The notes under the pieces: model-generated
What the model was told of the DNA's origin: nothing
Database searches by the model: none
The model's input: the letters and a program-made list of their open reading frames with translations, nothing else
Assembly: GCF_007671675.1 (NCBI RefSeq)
Contig: NZ_VCGW01000001.1
Span: 372,001-436,000, forward strand
Source of the DNA: Marinobacter maritimus
GTDB taxonomy: Bacteria > Pseudomonadota > Gammaproteobacteria > Pseudomonadales > Oleiphilaceae
Length of the DNA: 64,000 nt
Direction: 5' to 3'
Part shown: one piece after another, positions 54,760-63,241 of the stretch
Layout: every line of letters begins with the position of its first letter
How positions within the stretch are numbered: position 1 is the first letter of the stretch
Position numbers and translations under genes: made by a program

Positions 54760-55823
54760 ACACCAACGCGATGAGGGGGAGCAAAACCCCCGTCCGCCCC
54801 CGTGGGCCGGATGGTCCCGATGTCATGCAGAAACAGCTGATTTTCGAGACAGTGCATGAGCCGGAAGCAGGGCCAAAATGGCGGCGTCTTTTTGACCTCC
54901 ACTGGCCAGCCTACGAGCGCTGGTATCTGTCGGAGACGGAGCGCGAGCGGCCCAGTTATCTGGCCTGCTACAACGCTTTGACCCGGCATATGCCAGAACT
55001 GATACCCACGTACCGGCGGCTGTGCGAGCTTTCCGGCGGTGGTGACCTGTCTTCGAGGCTACTCAGCCTCTACCGGCCACCGGCCTACATAACCGGTTGC
55101 TCCCAGGCGGCCTTTGCCGATGCTGGCGCTAACGTGCTGGTGCGTAACTACGATTATCCGCCCGAACTCTGTGAAGGCACGATCCTTTCAACCTGCTGGA
55201 ATGGTCGTCGGGTTATCGCCATGTCGGACTGCCTGGTGGGTGTACTTGATGGCATTAACGAAAGTGGACTGTCCGTTTCGTTGGCCTTCGGTGGGCGCAC
55301 GGCGGTGGGTGACGGGTTTGGCGCGCCGATTATCCTGCGCTACATCCTTGAATTCTGTGACACGACGCCGGAAGCTGCGGACGTTTTGGCCCGTGTGCCC
55401 ACGCACATGGCTTACAACATCACCGTGACCGATGCCCGTAAGCGCTATATTACCGCCATGATAGGCCCTGACCGTCCGGCATCAATCAAGCGGATACCGG
55501 TGGCGACCAACCACCAGAAGCGGATCGAGTGGTATGCCCATGCCCTGGCTTCGGAGACGCTGATTCGCGAACGTCAGCTGTCGATTCTGGTAGACGATCC
55601 CGCTACGACGAAGGAGAGACTGATTTCGGCATTTGCAGCGCCGCCCCTGTTTCGAACCGATTACCGGCGCGGCCTCGGAACTATCTACACTGCGGTGTAT
55701 CACCCCAACGCGGGGGTAGCCCAGTACCATTGGCCAGACAGGTCAATTGAGCTGTCTTTTGACCATTTTGAAGAGACATTCGTGGACATCCGATACAACG
55801 TTCGTGCCAGCATCCCGGGATAG
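54756..55823 (+). CDS. C45-type Ntn acyltransferase/hydrolase
   Basis: The 355-residue protein belongs to the acyl-CoA:6-aminopenicillanate acyltransferase (C45) family. The autoproteolytic Cys is expected at about 115 in ITGCSQAAFADAGANVLVRNYDYPPE; the block DCLVGVLDGINESGLSVSLAFGG and the Asn in HMAYNITVTDA follow. These enzymes cut themselves to expose the N-terminal Cys and then transfer or remove an acyl group. Start GTG 54756 overlaps the upstream stop; ATG 54771 is an alternative. Its place after the ATP-grasp gene suggests that both act on the same amide compound. Confidence 0.82.
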   Translation: MNTNAMRGSKTPVRPRGPDGPDVMQKQLIFETVHEPEAGPKWRRLFDLHWPAYERWYLSETERERPSYLACYNALTRHMPELIPTYRRLCELSGGGDLSSRLLSLYRPPAYITGCSQAAFADAGANVLVRNYDYPPELCEGTILSTCWNGRRVIAMSDCLVGVLDGINESGLSVSLAFGGRTAVGDGFGAPIILRYILEFCDTTPEAADVLARVPTHMAYNITVTDARKRYITAMIGPDRPASIKRIPVATNHQKRIEWYAHALASETLIRERQLSILVDDPATTKERLISAFAAPPLFRTDYRRGLGTIYTAVYHPNAGVAQYHWPDRSIELSFDHFEETFVDIRYNVRASIPG

Positions 55824-55919
55824 CCTTTCGGGGTGTGCAGGCGCTTTTGCGCTTTGCCGCCAAGTATTGGCGGTTGGCCATAAATCCCGTCCGAACATTC
55901 AGGGACATAAGGTGAAACC

Positions 55920-58706
55920 ATGAGCGAAATAACAAGAGAGACAGAAACCGCTTACACGGCCTTGGGCTTTTACCACAAGATCAGCCAGCTGCGAGCCGAT
56001 ACCTGGAACGCGTTGAAGCGGGATCTCGGCCGCATTATCAGGATTGACGATGCGGCGGAAGTGAAGTCACTGGCCAAAGCCATCGATATCAAGCTCACCC
56101 GGTTGGAAATCATCGAGGACTACCACGCATTTCCGTCCAAAGAGGATTTCGGGCATCTCTGGGCGCTTTACGGCCGGGATGATTTCGTTCAATTGGAGAA
56201 AGTGGTCAAGCGTCTGGTGCGGACACTGATCAGTGAGTCCTACCGCCGCCGCCACGTCGACCTTAGTGAGAACGACTCGGACTCGGAAGATCTCGAAGCA
56301 CTCGATGCCTTGGCACAGTTGCGCCGAGGTCACCCCGCTTCCAATAGCTCGGCTCAGCCTTATTTCGAGGTTCTGATTGTCGATGCGATGTCGCTGCAGG
56401 AGGAGGATGTGGTTCGTGAGGCCTTCCACAGCTTGCGCCGTCCGGAAGACAAGTTCATTTATGACACCGTTACCGTTCGAAGCTTTGAAGACGCGCTGAT
56501 TGCGATCCTGGTCAATCCCAATATCCAGGCCTGCATGATCCGCTACGAATTTCCTTATAAGTCGAAGTACAACCTCAGCACCCTCCGCAATTACCTCGAA
56601 GGCCTTTCAGAAAAGGAGCTTGAGTGTAAGACCGAGGCCGAGCGCAGCCTCCTGCTGGGTTCAATGATTGGCGAGATCCGCCCGGAGATTGATCAGTTTC
56701 TGGTGACCAGCGGTGATGTGGAAGTAACTGCGAGTGCGGATATCCGGCATTTCAAGCGCATTTTCTACCGCGAAACGGATTACATCGAGCAACACCACAC
56801 GATCTTGCGCGCGATCGATGACCGCTACCGTACGCCGTTCTTCGATGCCTTGCGCGAATACAGCCGTAAGCCTACCGGCGTATTCCATGCCATGCCGATC
56901 TCCCGCGGCAAGTCGGTTACCCGGTCCCACTGGGCGGGGCAGATGATCGACTTTTACGGCATCAACATTTTTCTGGCCGAAACGTCAGCTACATCCGGCG
57001 GCCTCGATTCACTGCTGCAGCCCTATGGCCCTATCAAGAAGGCTCAGGAGTACGCCGCACGGGCTTTTGGCTCGCGCCAGAGCTTCTTCGTGACAAATGG
57101 CACCTCAACCGCCAACAAGATCGTCGTCCAGGCGCTGGTAAAGCCCCGGGATATTGTGCTGGTTGATCGTGACTGTCATAAATCCCACCATTACGGCATG
57201 GTTTTGGCGGGCGCGCATGTTGCCTATCTGGATTCCTTCCCCCTGAACGACTACTCCATGTATGGCGCTGTGCCACTGCGGGAAATGAAGAAATCGCTGC
57301 TCAATCTCAAGCGCAACGGGCAGCTCAGCAAGGTCAAGATGCTGCTGTTGACCAACTGCACCTTCGATGGCGTGGTCTATAACGTACGTCGGGTTATGGA
57401 GGAGTGCCTGGCCATCAAGCCAGACCTGGTGTTCCTGTGGGACGAGGCCTGGTTTGCCTTTGCCACCTTCAATCCGACTTACCGGCCACGTACCGCCATG
57501 CATGCTGCTCGCACACTCCGGGATCGTTATCGCAGTGAAGACTATCAGGCAGAGTACGATGCCTGGAAAGTGGAGTTTGACAAGCTGGACCCGGACGATG
57601 ACGCTACTTGGCTGGACAATCGTCTTATGCCGGACCCTGATTCCGTTCGTGTCCGGGCCTACGCGACCCACTCGACTCACAAAACCCTGACATCACTGCG
57701 TCAAGGGTCGATGATCCATGTCTATGATCAGGATTACCGGCAGAAAGTGGAAGCCTCCTTCCATGAAGCCTACATGACCCACACCTCGACTTCGCCCAAC
57801 TACCAGATTGTCGCCTCTTTGGATGTGGGCCGAATGCAGGCGGAAATGGAAGGGTTCGAACTGGTTCACGCCCAGATCGAGGCGGCGCTGACTCTGCGCG
57901 AGCAGCTTTACACCACCCCGCTGTTAAAGAAATATTTTCAGGTGTTGGTAAACAAGGACATGATTCCGCTGGAATACCGCCAGTCCGGTGTCGATACCTT
58001 CTTTGATCCCGTTAGCGGCTGGAACAAGATGGAGGAGGCCTGGGCCCATGATGAGTTTGTGATCGATCCCAGCAGGATTACCATGGCCATTGGCAAAACC
58101 GGCATTGATGGTGATACCTTCAAGAACGAATACCTGATGAATCAGTTCGGGATCCAGATCAACAAGACGTCCCGCAACACCGTGCTGTTCATGACCAACA
58201 TAGGAACCACTCGCGGTTCTATCGCCTACCTGCTGGATGTGTTGATCAAGCTGGCCAAGAGCTTTGATCGGCGTTGGGAGGAGAGCAGCCGGCCCGAACG
58301 CAAGATCATTGAACACAAGGTTAAGTCGCTGACCGAGGATCTGCCACCGCTGCCGGATTTCAGTCGCTTCCACGACGCTTTCCGACCTACCCCGGGAAGC
58401 CCCGAAGGCGACATTCGCCGGGCTTACTTCCTCAGTTACGAAGAAGAAAATACCGAGTACCTGCGTTTCGACAATGGCGAACTGCAAAAACAGATGGCCG
58501 AGGGGCGGGATGTTGTTTCAGCCAGCTTCGTTATTCCCTATCCGCCGGGCTTCCCTGTATTGGTGCCGGGGCAGGTTATAAGCGAAGAGATCCTGCATTT
58601 CCTGCAGGCGCTGGACGTGACGGAAATTCATGGTTATCGGCCGGAATTGGGGCTTATCGTTTATACGGTCGACGCCTTGGGCCGCACGAAGGACGGTGCC
58701 GACTGA
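55920..58706 (+). CDS. Orn/Lys/Arg decarboxylase family PLP enzyme with long N-terminus
   Basis: The 928-residue protein is about 170-200 longer than the usual bacterial lysine, ornithine or arginine decarboxylases of this fold. The first 140 residues are helical and unfamiliar, then a wing-like domain (about 147-250), the PLP core (about 327-740: SATSGGLDSLLQPYGPIKKAQEY, DRDCHKSHHYG, DEAWFAFATFNP, and ATHSTHKTLTSLRQGSMIHV with PLP Lys 588) and a C-terminal domain. It should remove the carboxyl group from a basic or related amino acid; the substrate is not predictable. The ATG has AAGGTG upstream and is 96 bases after the C45 gene. Confidence 0.85.
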   Translation: MSEITRETETAYTALGFYHKISQLRADTWNALKRDLGRIIRIDDAAEVKSLAKAIDIKLTRLEIIEDYHAFPSKEDFGHLWALYGRDDFVQLEKVVKRLVRTLISESYRRRHVDLSENDSDSEDLEALDALAQLRRGHPASNSSAQPYFEVLIVDAMSLQEEDVVREAFHSLRRPEDKFIYDTVTVRSFEDALIAILVNPNIQACMIRYEFPYKSKYNLSTLRNYLEGLSEKELECKTEAERSLLLGSMIGEIRPEIDQFLVTSGDVEVTASADIRHFKRIFYRETDYIEQHHTILRAIDDRYRTPFFDALREYSRKPTGVFHAMPISRGKSVTRSHWAGQMIDFYGINIFLAETSATSGGLDSLLQPYGPIKKAQEYAARAFGSRQSFFVTNGTSTANKIVVQALVKPRDIVLVDRDCHKSHHYGMVLAGAHVAYLDSFPLNDYSMYGAVPLREMKKSLLNLKRNGQLSKVKMLLLTNCTFDGVVYNVRRVMEECLAIKPDLVFLWDEAWFAFATFNPTYRPRTAMHAARTLRDRYRSEDYQAEYDAWKVEFDKLDPDDDATWLDNRLMPDPDSVRVRAYATHSTHKTLTSLRQGSMIHVYDQDYRQKVEASFHEAYMTHTSTSPNYQIVASLDVGRMQAEMEGFELVHAQIEAALTLREQLYTTPLLKKYFQVLVNKDMIPLEYRQSGVDTFFDPVSGWNKMEEAWAHDEFVIDPSRITMAIGKTGIDGDTFKNEYLMNQFGIQINKTSRNTVLFMTNIGTTRGSIAYLLDVLIKLAKSFDRRWEESSRPERKIIEHKVKSLTEDLPPLPDFSRFHDAFRPTPGSPEGDIRRAYFLSYEEENTEYLRFDNGELQKQMAEGRDVVSASFVIPYPPGFPVLVPGQVISEEILHFLQALDVTEIHGYRPELGLIVYTVDALGRTKDGAD

Positions 58707-58725
58707 CGAATCGCTTTTCTTTCCC

Positions 58726-58765
58726 GGATACATTCAGCCGGCTGCATAGCCAGCTGAATGTATCC
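58726..58765. terminator. Strong hairpin between decarboxylase and convergent M24 gene
   Basis: A perfect 13-bp stem (GGATACATTCAGC and its complement) with an inner short stem (GGCT/AGCC) lies between the two stops. There is no T-run, so termination is likely but not certain. Confidence 0.6.
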
Positions 58766-58769
58766 CCGT

Positions 58770-59972
58770 TTATAAAGAAATCTCCTCAAGAGACAGTGTG
58801 TTAGCGGTAATCCGTTCGGCTCCTGTTCCTGTAATACGCACTGTTTCACTGAAACCTATGCCAAATTCGCCGGGCTTGCGCAGACAGATCGGCAAATGAA
58901 ACACCATGTTTTCTTCCAGCATTGCGTCGTTGTCGGATGCTATGAACATGGAGCCCGCGACCCAGGATGGCGGAAATGCTGCGCCAACCGGATAGCCAAA
59001 CACGCCGGAGAAAAAGGCGCGATCGACGATCGGCGCCAGCGCCGCTTCACCGGCACGAGCTGCCGACGCGAAGCTTGAACCCGCCCGCGCGGCCGACATC
59101 ACTGCGCTGAGGACGTCAAGACACACCCCGTGGAATTCACGAATCTCGGCTGAGGCTTCACCGACTACGGCTGTGCGCATCATCGGCGCGGTATAGCGGC
59201 GGCGAACAGCACCGAATTCGGTGAACACCACATCACCGCGAGCAACCTTGTAACCGGAATGATTGGTATGAATGATGCCGCTGCGGGCGCCGGTCGTCAC
59301 AATCGGCTGCATACTCATGAATTCACTGCCCGCCCCCAGCATGGAGTTGGCACCGGCGCGGGCGATTTCATGGTCGACTACGCCCTCTCGTATCACAGCC
59401 GCCGCCGCGTCCAGACCTGAGCTGGTTATAGTTGCACTTTCGGCCAGATAGGTCAGTTCGGCGGGTGATTTGATCAGGCGCACACGATCGATCAGTGTGC
59501 CGAAATCGTTAAATGTGGCTGTCCCCAGCTCGTTCTTTAGGGCCAGAAGCAGCCCCGGCCTGAAAGAACCCGCCCATGGGTTAAAGCCGATTCTCGGCGC
59601 AGAGGTGCCCGCTGTGCGGCGCACCTGTTCAGCCAGTGTGCTGCCTACCGCCTCGGGAGCCTGCCACGGGTAGCCGATAACCTCGTCCACCCGGCTCAAA
59701 TACACGGCAGGGCCGATTTCTATGGCAGGAACGAACAGTACGGTTCGGTCGGCTGCCACCAGTAACACGCACTGAACCGAAACCTCAAAGGTGGTGTACC
59801 CAGTGAGATAGCACAACTCTCCAGCTTCGGTCAGTAGTAACAGGTCAAGCCCGGCTTTAGCCATTTCCCGGCGAACCGAGGCGAGTCGTGTCTCGTATTC
59901 AACCGGCTCAAACGCCAGTACGGGCTCGGGGAACTGGCTCTGCAGTTTTTCGCGGTAGGTACGGTAATCCAT
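58770..59972 (-). CDS. M24/creatinase-fold hydrolase resembling ectoine hydrolase
   Basis: The 400-residue protein has the pita-bread fold pattern: an N-terminal creatinase domain (GLDLLLLTEAGELCYLTGYTTFEVSVQCVLLV) and a catalytic domain from about 165. The metal-binding residues of aminopeptidase P are replaced: TEFGAV for IDFGA (Glu 252), RYTAP for GYxSD (Pro 263), and GYPVG for GHGIG (Tyr 327). The segment GYPVGAAFPPSW and SETVRITGTG resembles ectoine hydrolase (DoeA/EutD). It is therefore more likely an amidine or amide hydrolase than a peptidase. It is convergent with the decarboxylase. Confidence 0.82.
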   Translation of the reverse strand: MDYRTYREKLQSQFPEPVLAFEPVEYETRLASVRREMAKAGLDLLLLTEAGELCYLTGYTTFEVSVQCVLLVAADRTVLFVPAIEIGPAVYLSRVDEVIGYPWQAPEAVGSTLAEQVRRTAGTSAPRIGFNPWAGSFRPGLLLALKNELGTATFNDFGTLIDRVRLIKSPAELTYLAESATITSSGLDAAAAVIREGVVDHEIARAGANSMLGAGSEFMSMQPIVTTGARSGIIHTNHSGYKVARGDVVFTEFGAVRRRYTAPMMRTAVVGEASAEIREFHGVCLDVLSAVMSAARAGSSFASAARAGEAALAPIVDRAFFSGVFGYPVGAAFPPSWVAGSMFIASDNDAMLEENMVFHLPICLRKPGEFGIGFSETVRITGTGAERITANTLSLEEISL

Positions 59973-60288
59973 GGGATGATTGCTCGCTGTTCTGGACGTC
60001 AGTTTCCATTAATCGTTCGTTTATTCCCGGCATGCAAAAAAAGGAACCGAACCATACAATGGTAGTTCTTTATAGGTATATAACGAGTTTTCATTTTGGT
60101 GTTTGGGTAAAAAGATATAGCCGATTTTTGCAATTATAATGAAAAACAGAATTACATGTGTAAATAGCTCGGCAGTTTAAGTTATAAATGTTTTTCGGGG
60201 AGTTTCGCATAGGGTAAGTTAAATCATATCAATAGCCTTCCTGCGTTCTTCCCATATTAAAACTAAACTCTAGCCGGAACTAAGCCCG
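59973..60288. other. AT-rich intergenic region before chemoreceptor gene
   Basis: This 316-base stretch lies between divergent genes and should hold both promoters. It is clearly lower in GC than its flanks. I found no good sigma-28 element, tRNA, repeat or small gene in it. Confidence 0.5.
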
Positions 60289-62292
60289 ATGCTGAATGCA
60301 CTTCTGACGCCTGGAATTTTCTTTCTTGGTAAGCTGCGATACTCGATAAAGTTTGTGGTCATTGGGGGAGCTCTTCTCATTCCGTTGATGGCTATTGGTG
60401 TTCTTTTTTTGCAGGAAAAAGCCGCCACCGTAGAGTTTACATCTAATCAAAGAGCTGGCTTGACGGAAATAAAACAGGTTCGCTCGGCGATTGAGCTGGT
60501 GCAATCACATCGTGGAATGTCTGCGGCCTACCTGAATGGTGCCAAGAATTTTGCGGCGCCCATGAAAGCGCTTCAAAGCCGGGTGCAGCAGTCTCTAACG
60601 AATTTGAGCCGCCTTACGCTGATCAACCATACGTCAGATGTGGCTACGGCCTGGAAGCAATTGACACTCAGAATACAGGAGCTCGATCAGGGCCAAAGTT
60701 TCCAGCAGCATACGGATCTGATCAATAGCCTGTTTGTAATGGCAGACACGATTGGTGAAAAATCCGGGCTCACTCTGGATCCGTCCGCTGAAACCTATTA
60801 TCTCATTACTCTGGTGACTACCTCCTACCCTCAAATCGCTGAATCCATGGCTCAGGCTCGTGGGATTGCAACCGGGGTAGCGGCAAGAGGCACACATCAG
60901 GGCGACAGTCGTATTATCCTGGCAAACAGGCAGGACCGGATAAACCAACATCTTGATACGATTCAGTACAATCTTTCACGTTCTTCGAGCTACAAGCCGG
61001 AACTTGAGAAGGAATTGAGCCAGGCCGCAGGGCGGATCAGCCAGGTTGTCAGTCGGTTTGTCGAGCTGTTGCAAAAAGAGTTCCGTGAGCCGGAAACAAT
61101 CAGTGTGTCGGCGAGCCAGATCAACGAAGCCGCCACAGCAGCAATTGATGAGGCCTATCACGAGTTTGACAGTCTTATTCCTCTTGTTGATCGCGCCCTG
61201 GCAGAGAGGGAGGCCGATGCTGCTTTTGTTTATCAGTCCACCATCGGCTTGCTTGCGATCGTCTTGTTAGCCATCTGCTATTTGTTCACCTCATTCTATC
61301 AAGGTGTCAAGGCCAGTATTGGCAATCTCATGCGAACGACAGAGGCGCTTGCGAAAGGCGATCTTACGTATCGGGCTAAACGGATTGGACAAGACGAACT
61401 CACGGAGGTCTCCGAATCGCTCAACATGATGGCTGATCAGTTCCGGAATATCGTTAGACAAGTCGCCGGATCTGCTGAGCAATTGGCCCAAGCATCAGAA
61501 GAGCTTTCGGCCGTGACGGAAGAGAGTGCCCAAGGCGTTCAGCGCCAGAAACATGAGACGGATCAGATAGCCTCTGCCATGACCGAGCTTTCGGCCACAG
61601 TGCGTGAAGTGGCCTCCAACGCAGTAATTGCGGCTGATTCTGCGGCCAATGCCAATGAGCAAGCTGGCGAGGGAAATTCTGTCTTGCACCAGATGACCGA
61701 GCAGATTTCCGGGTTGGCACGGGCGTTGGGTCAGTCAACACAAATCGTGGTAGAGCTCAATGAGCACAGCACAGAAATTGGCTCTGTTCTGCAGGTAATC
61801 AGTGAGATTGCGGATCAAACCAACCTGCTTGCTCTGAATGCGGCCATAGAGGCTGCACGCGCAGGAGACAGTGGGCGAGGCTTTGCGGTGGTTGCGGACG
61901 AAGTGAGATCGCTGGCAGGGCGCACCCAATCCTCAACCGAGCAAATCCGCGATTCCATCCACCGGTTACAGGAAGGGGCGAAAACCGCGGTGCAGAGCAT
62001 GGGTAAAAGCCAGAAGGAAAGCGAGGAATCCGTCAATCTCGCATTTAAAACGGAGTCTTCGTTCAAGGCAATCATGGGGAGTGTGGACCAAATTTCTGAT
62101 ATGAGCGCGCAGATTGCCAGTGCTACCGAGCAGCAATCGGCGGTTTCAGAGGAAATGAGCCGGAATATCGAACAAATCTCTGACGTGGCTGATCAAACCT
62201 CGGCTTCCTCCAATCAGATTGCCCAGGCCAGCCAGAACTTGTCAGAATTGGCACAGAGTCTGGCAGGGCAGGTTTCACACTTCAGCACATGA
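60289..62292 (+). CDS. Methyl-accepting chemotaxis protein
   Basis: The 667-residue receptor has a membrane helix at about 24-44, a periplasmic helical sensor domain (about 45-315, with [23 protein letters not shown], like NIT-type domains), a second helix at about 320-342, HAMP, and a cytoplasmic signalling domain with the hairpin tip [44 protein letters not shown]. It reports to CheA/CheW. The ligand is unknown; its position beside the decarboxylase/M24 block might mean a metabolite of that block is sensed, which is speculation. Confidence 0.94.
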   Translation: MLNALLTPGIFFLGKLRYSIKFVVIGGALLIPLMAIGVLFLQEKAATVEFTSNQRAGLTEIKQVRSAIELVQSHRGMSAAYLNGAKNFAAPMKALQSRVQQSLTNLSRLTLINHTSDVATAWKQLTLRIQELDQGQSFQQHTDLINSLFVMADTIGEKSGLTLDPSAETYYLITLVTTSYPQIAESMAQARGIATGVAARGTHQGDSRIILANRQDRINQHLDTIQYNLSRSSSYKPELEKELSQAAGRISQVVSRFVELLQKEFREPETISVSASQINEAATAAIDEAYHEFDSLIPLVDRALAEREADAAFVYQSTIGLLAIVLLAICYLFTSFYQGVKASIGNLMRTTEALAKGDLTYRAKRIGQDELTEVSESLNMMADQFRNIVRQVAGSAEQLAQASEELSAVTEESAQGVQRQKHETDQIASAMTELSATVREVASNAVIAADSAANANEQAGEGNSVLHQMTEQISGLARALGQSTQIVVELNEHSTEIGSVLQVISEIADQTNLLALNAAIEAARAGDSGRGFAVVADEVRSLAGRTQSSTEQIRDSIHRLQEGAKTAVQSMGKSQKESEESVNLAFKTESSFKAIMGSVDQISDMSAQIASATEQQSAVSEEMSRNIEQISDVADQTSASSNQIAQASQNLSELAQSLAGQVSHFST

Positions 62293-62386
62293 TCTGACCC
62301 ACGTTTTTTCTTGCTCAACATAGTGTAAATGCTCCGAAATAGTCGTTCAGACAATGAGTAAGGCGTTGAACGGTGCAGGCGGAAAC

Positions 62387-62436
62387 CTCTGAATAACGCG
62401 ACCAAGGTAGCCTGCGTTATTCAGAGGGGAGGTTTT
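62387..62436. terminator. Terminator between chemoreceptor and RIC genes
   Basis: A perfect 14-bp stem (62387-62400 with 62415-62428) is followed by GAGGTTTTC and further T's. It lies between the convergent stops. Confidence 0.75.
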
Positions 62437-62474
62437 CTTTACTAAATACATCCCGCTTCTGCGGGAATCGAACG

Positions 62475-63146
62475 TCAGAACTGAAACCGTGGGAACAGAA
62501 TGTCGCGCTCAAGATAGATCTGTTCCGATAAGCTGAAGTCCAGGTTTTTCAATTCATCATACAGCCGGCGCCAGGAACGACAGGCGGCTTCCGGGGCTTT
62601 GTAGTGGTTGGTTAACTCTCTCAGCCCGCGAAGTTGCAGTTTGATAGCATCGTGCTCTTCATTCATCTGGCCTATAGGTGTATCCGGCATCGGTGGCCTA
62701 TCGTGCTCCATGCGGGAGAGTACGTAAGCTTCTTCCCGTTTGACGTGATCGGCCAGAGTTTGCTCGAGCTGCTTTACCGCTCGAGTAATGCCTGAGGGTA
62801 CGTCCGGGCTGGCCCGGTGGACAGCCTCGATTTTTCTGGCCAGCCGATGCAATGCGGGCAGTTGTTCAAGGTGAGCGGCGCCATACTCCGTGTGCAGGAG
62901 TTCCAGTAACGTGTCTGTTTCCATCTCCTCCAGCGGTTTGTACTTCATGCACACATCAAAGAGTTGTCTGCACAGGGTTTTTCCGGGTACTCCCGCTTGC
63001 GCTGCAGCCTCCTGCACGGTTTTATCGCGCTCAGTGCTCACATTGAGGCTGTAGCTCTGAAACACTGTGTATGTTTCAGGGCACTGTTTGATCATGCCGC
63101 CAATGGTGGTTTCGTTGCAGTTTCCAAGAACGCTTTGGTATCTCAT
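62475..63146 (-). CDS. RIC/YtfE-like hemerythrin-domain protein
   Basis: The 223-residue protein has the ScdA-type N-terminal domain (NETTIGGMIKQCPETYTVFQSYSLNV ... CRQLFDVC) and a hemerythrin-like C-terminal domain with HRLARKIEAVH, DHVKREEAYVL and NEEHDAIKL. RIC proteins repair iron-sulfur clusters after nitrosative or oxidative stress. The last ligand block reads QIYLERDILFPRF where the family usually has HIxLENNxLFP, so one iron-binding His (position 209) is Gln. The start has a perfect AGGAGGT, and an inverted repeat lies in the promoter. Confidence 0.85.
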   Translation of the reverse strand: MRYQSVLGNCNETTIGGMIKQCPETYTVFQSYSLNVSTERDKTVQEAAAQAGVPGKTLCRQLFDVCMKYKPLEEMETDTLLELLHTEYGAAHLEQLPALHRLARKIEAVHRASPDVPSGITRAVKQLEQTLADHVKREEAYVLSRMEHDRPPMPDTPIGQMNEEHDAIKLQLRGLRELTNHYKAPEAACRSWRRLYDELKNLDFSLSEQIYLERDILFPRFQF

Positions 63147-63160
63147 GGCTCACCTCCTAT

Positions 63161-63186
63161 ATCTACTGTTAAATAGTATAATAGAT
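63161..63186. promoter_or_regulatory. Imperfect inverted repeat upstream of the RIC gene
   Basis: ATCTACTGTTAAA and TAGTATAATAGAT form an AT-rich imperfect inverted repeat 15 bases before the start of the RIC gene, overlapping the likely promoter. It could be a site for a nitric-oxide-responsive regulator such as NsrR, but the match is not decisive. Confidence 0.4.
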
Positions 63187-63241
63187 GAATGTTTAAAGAT
63201 TGCAATGAGAACGATAGCTATTACCGGGGGTTTTTGTTACC

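Noticed and set aside
60180..60288. Possible sigma-28 promoter before the chemoreceptor gene (TAAAACTA and GCCGGAAC)
   Set aside because: The spacer is seven bases instead of eleven and the -10 block is poor.
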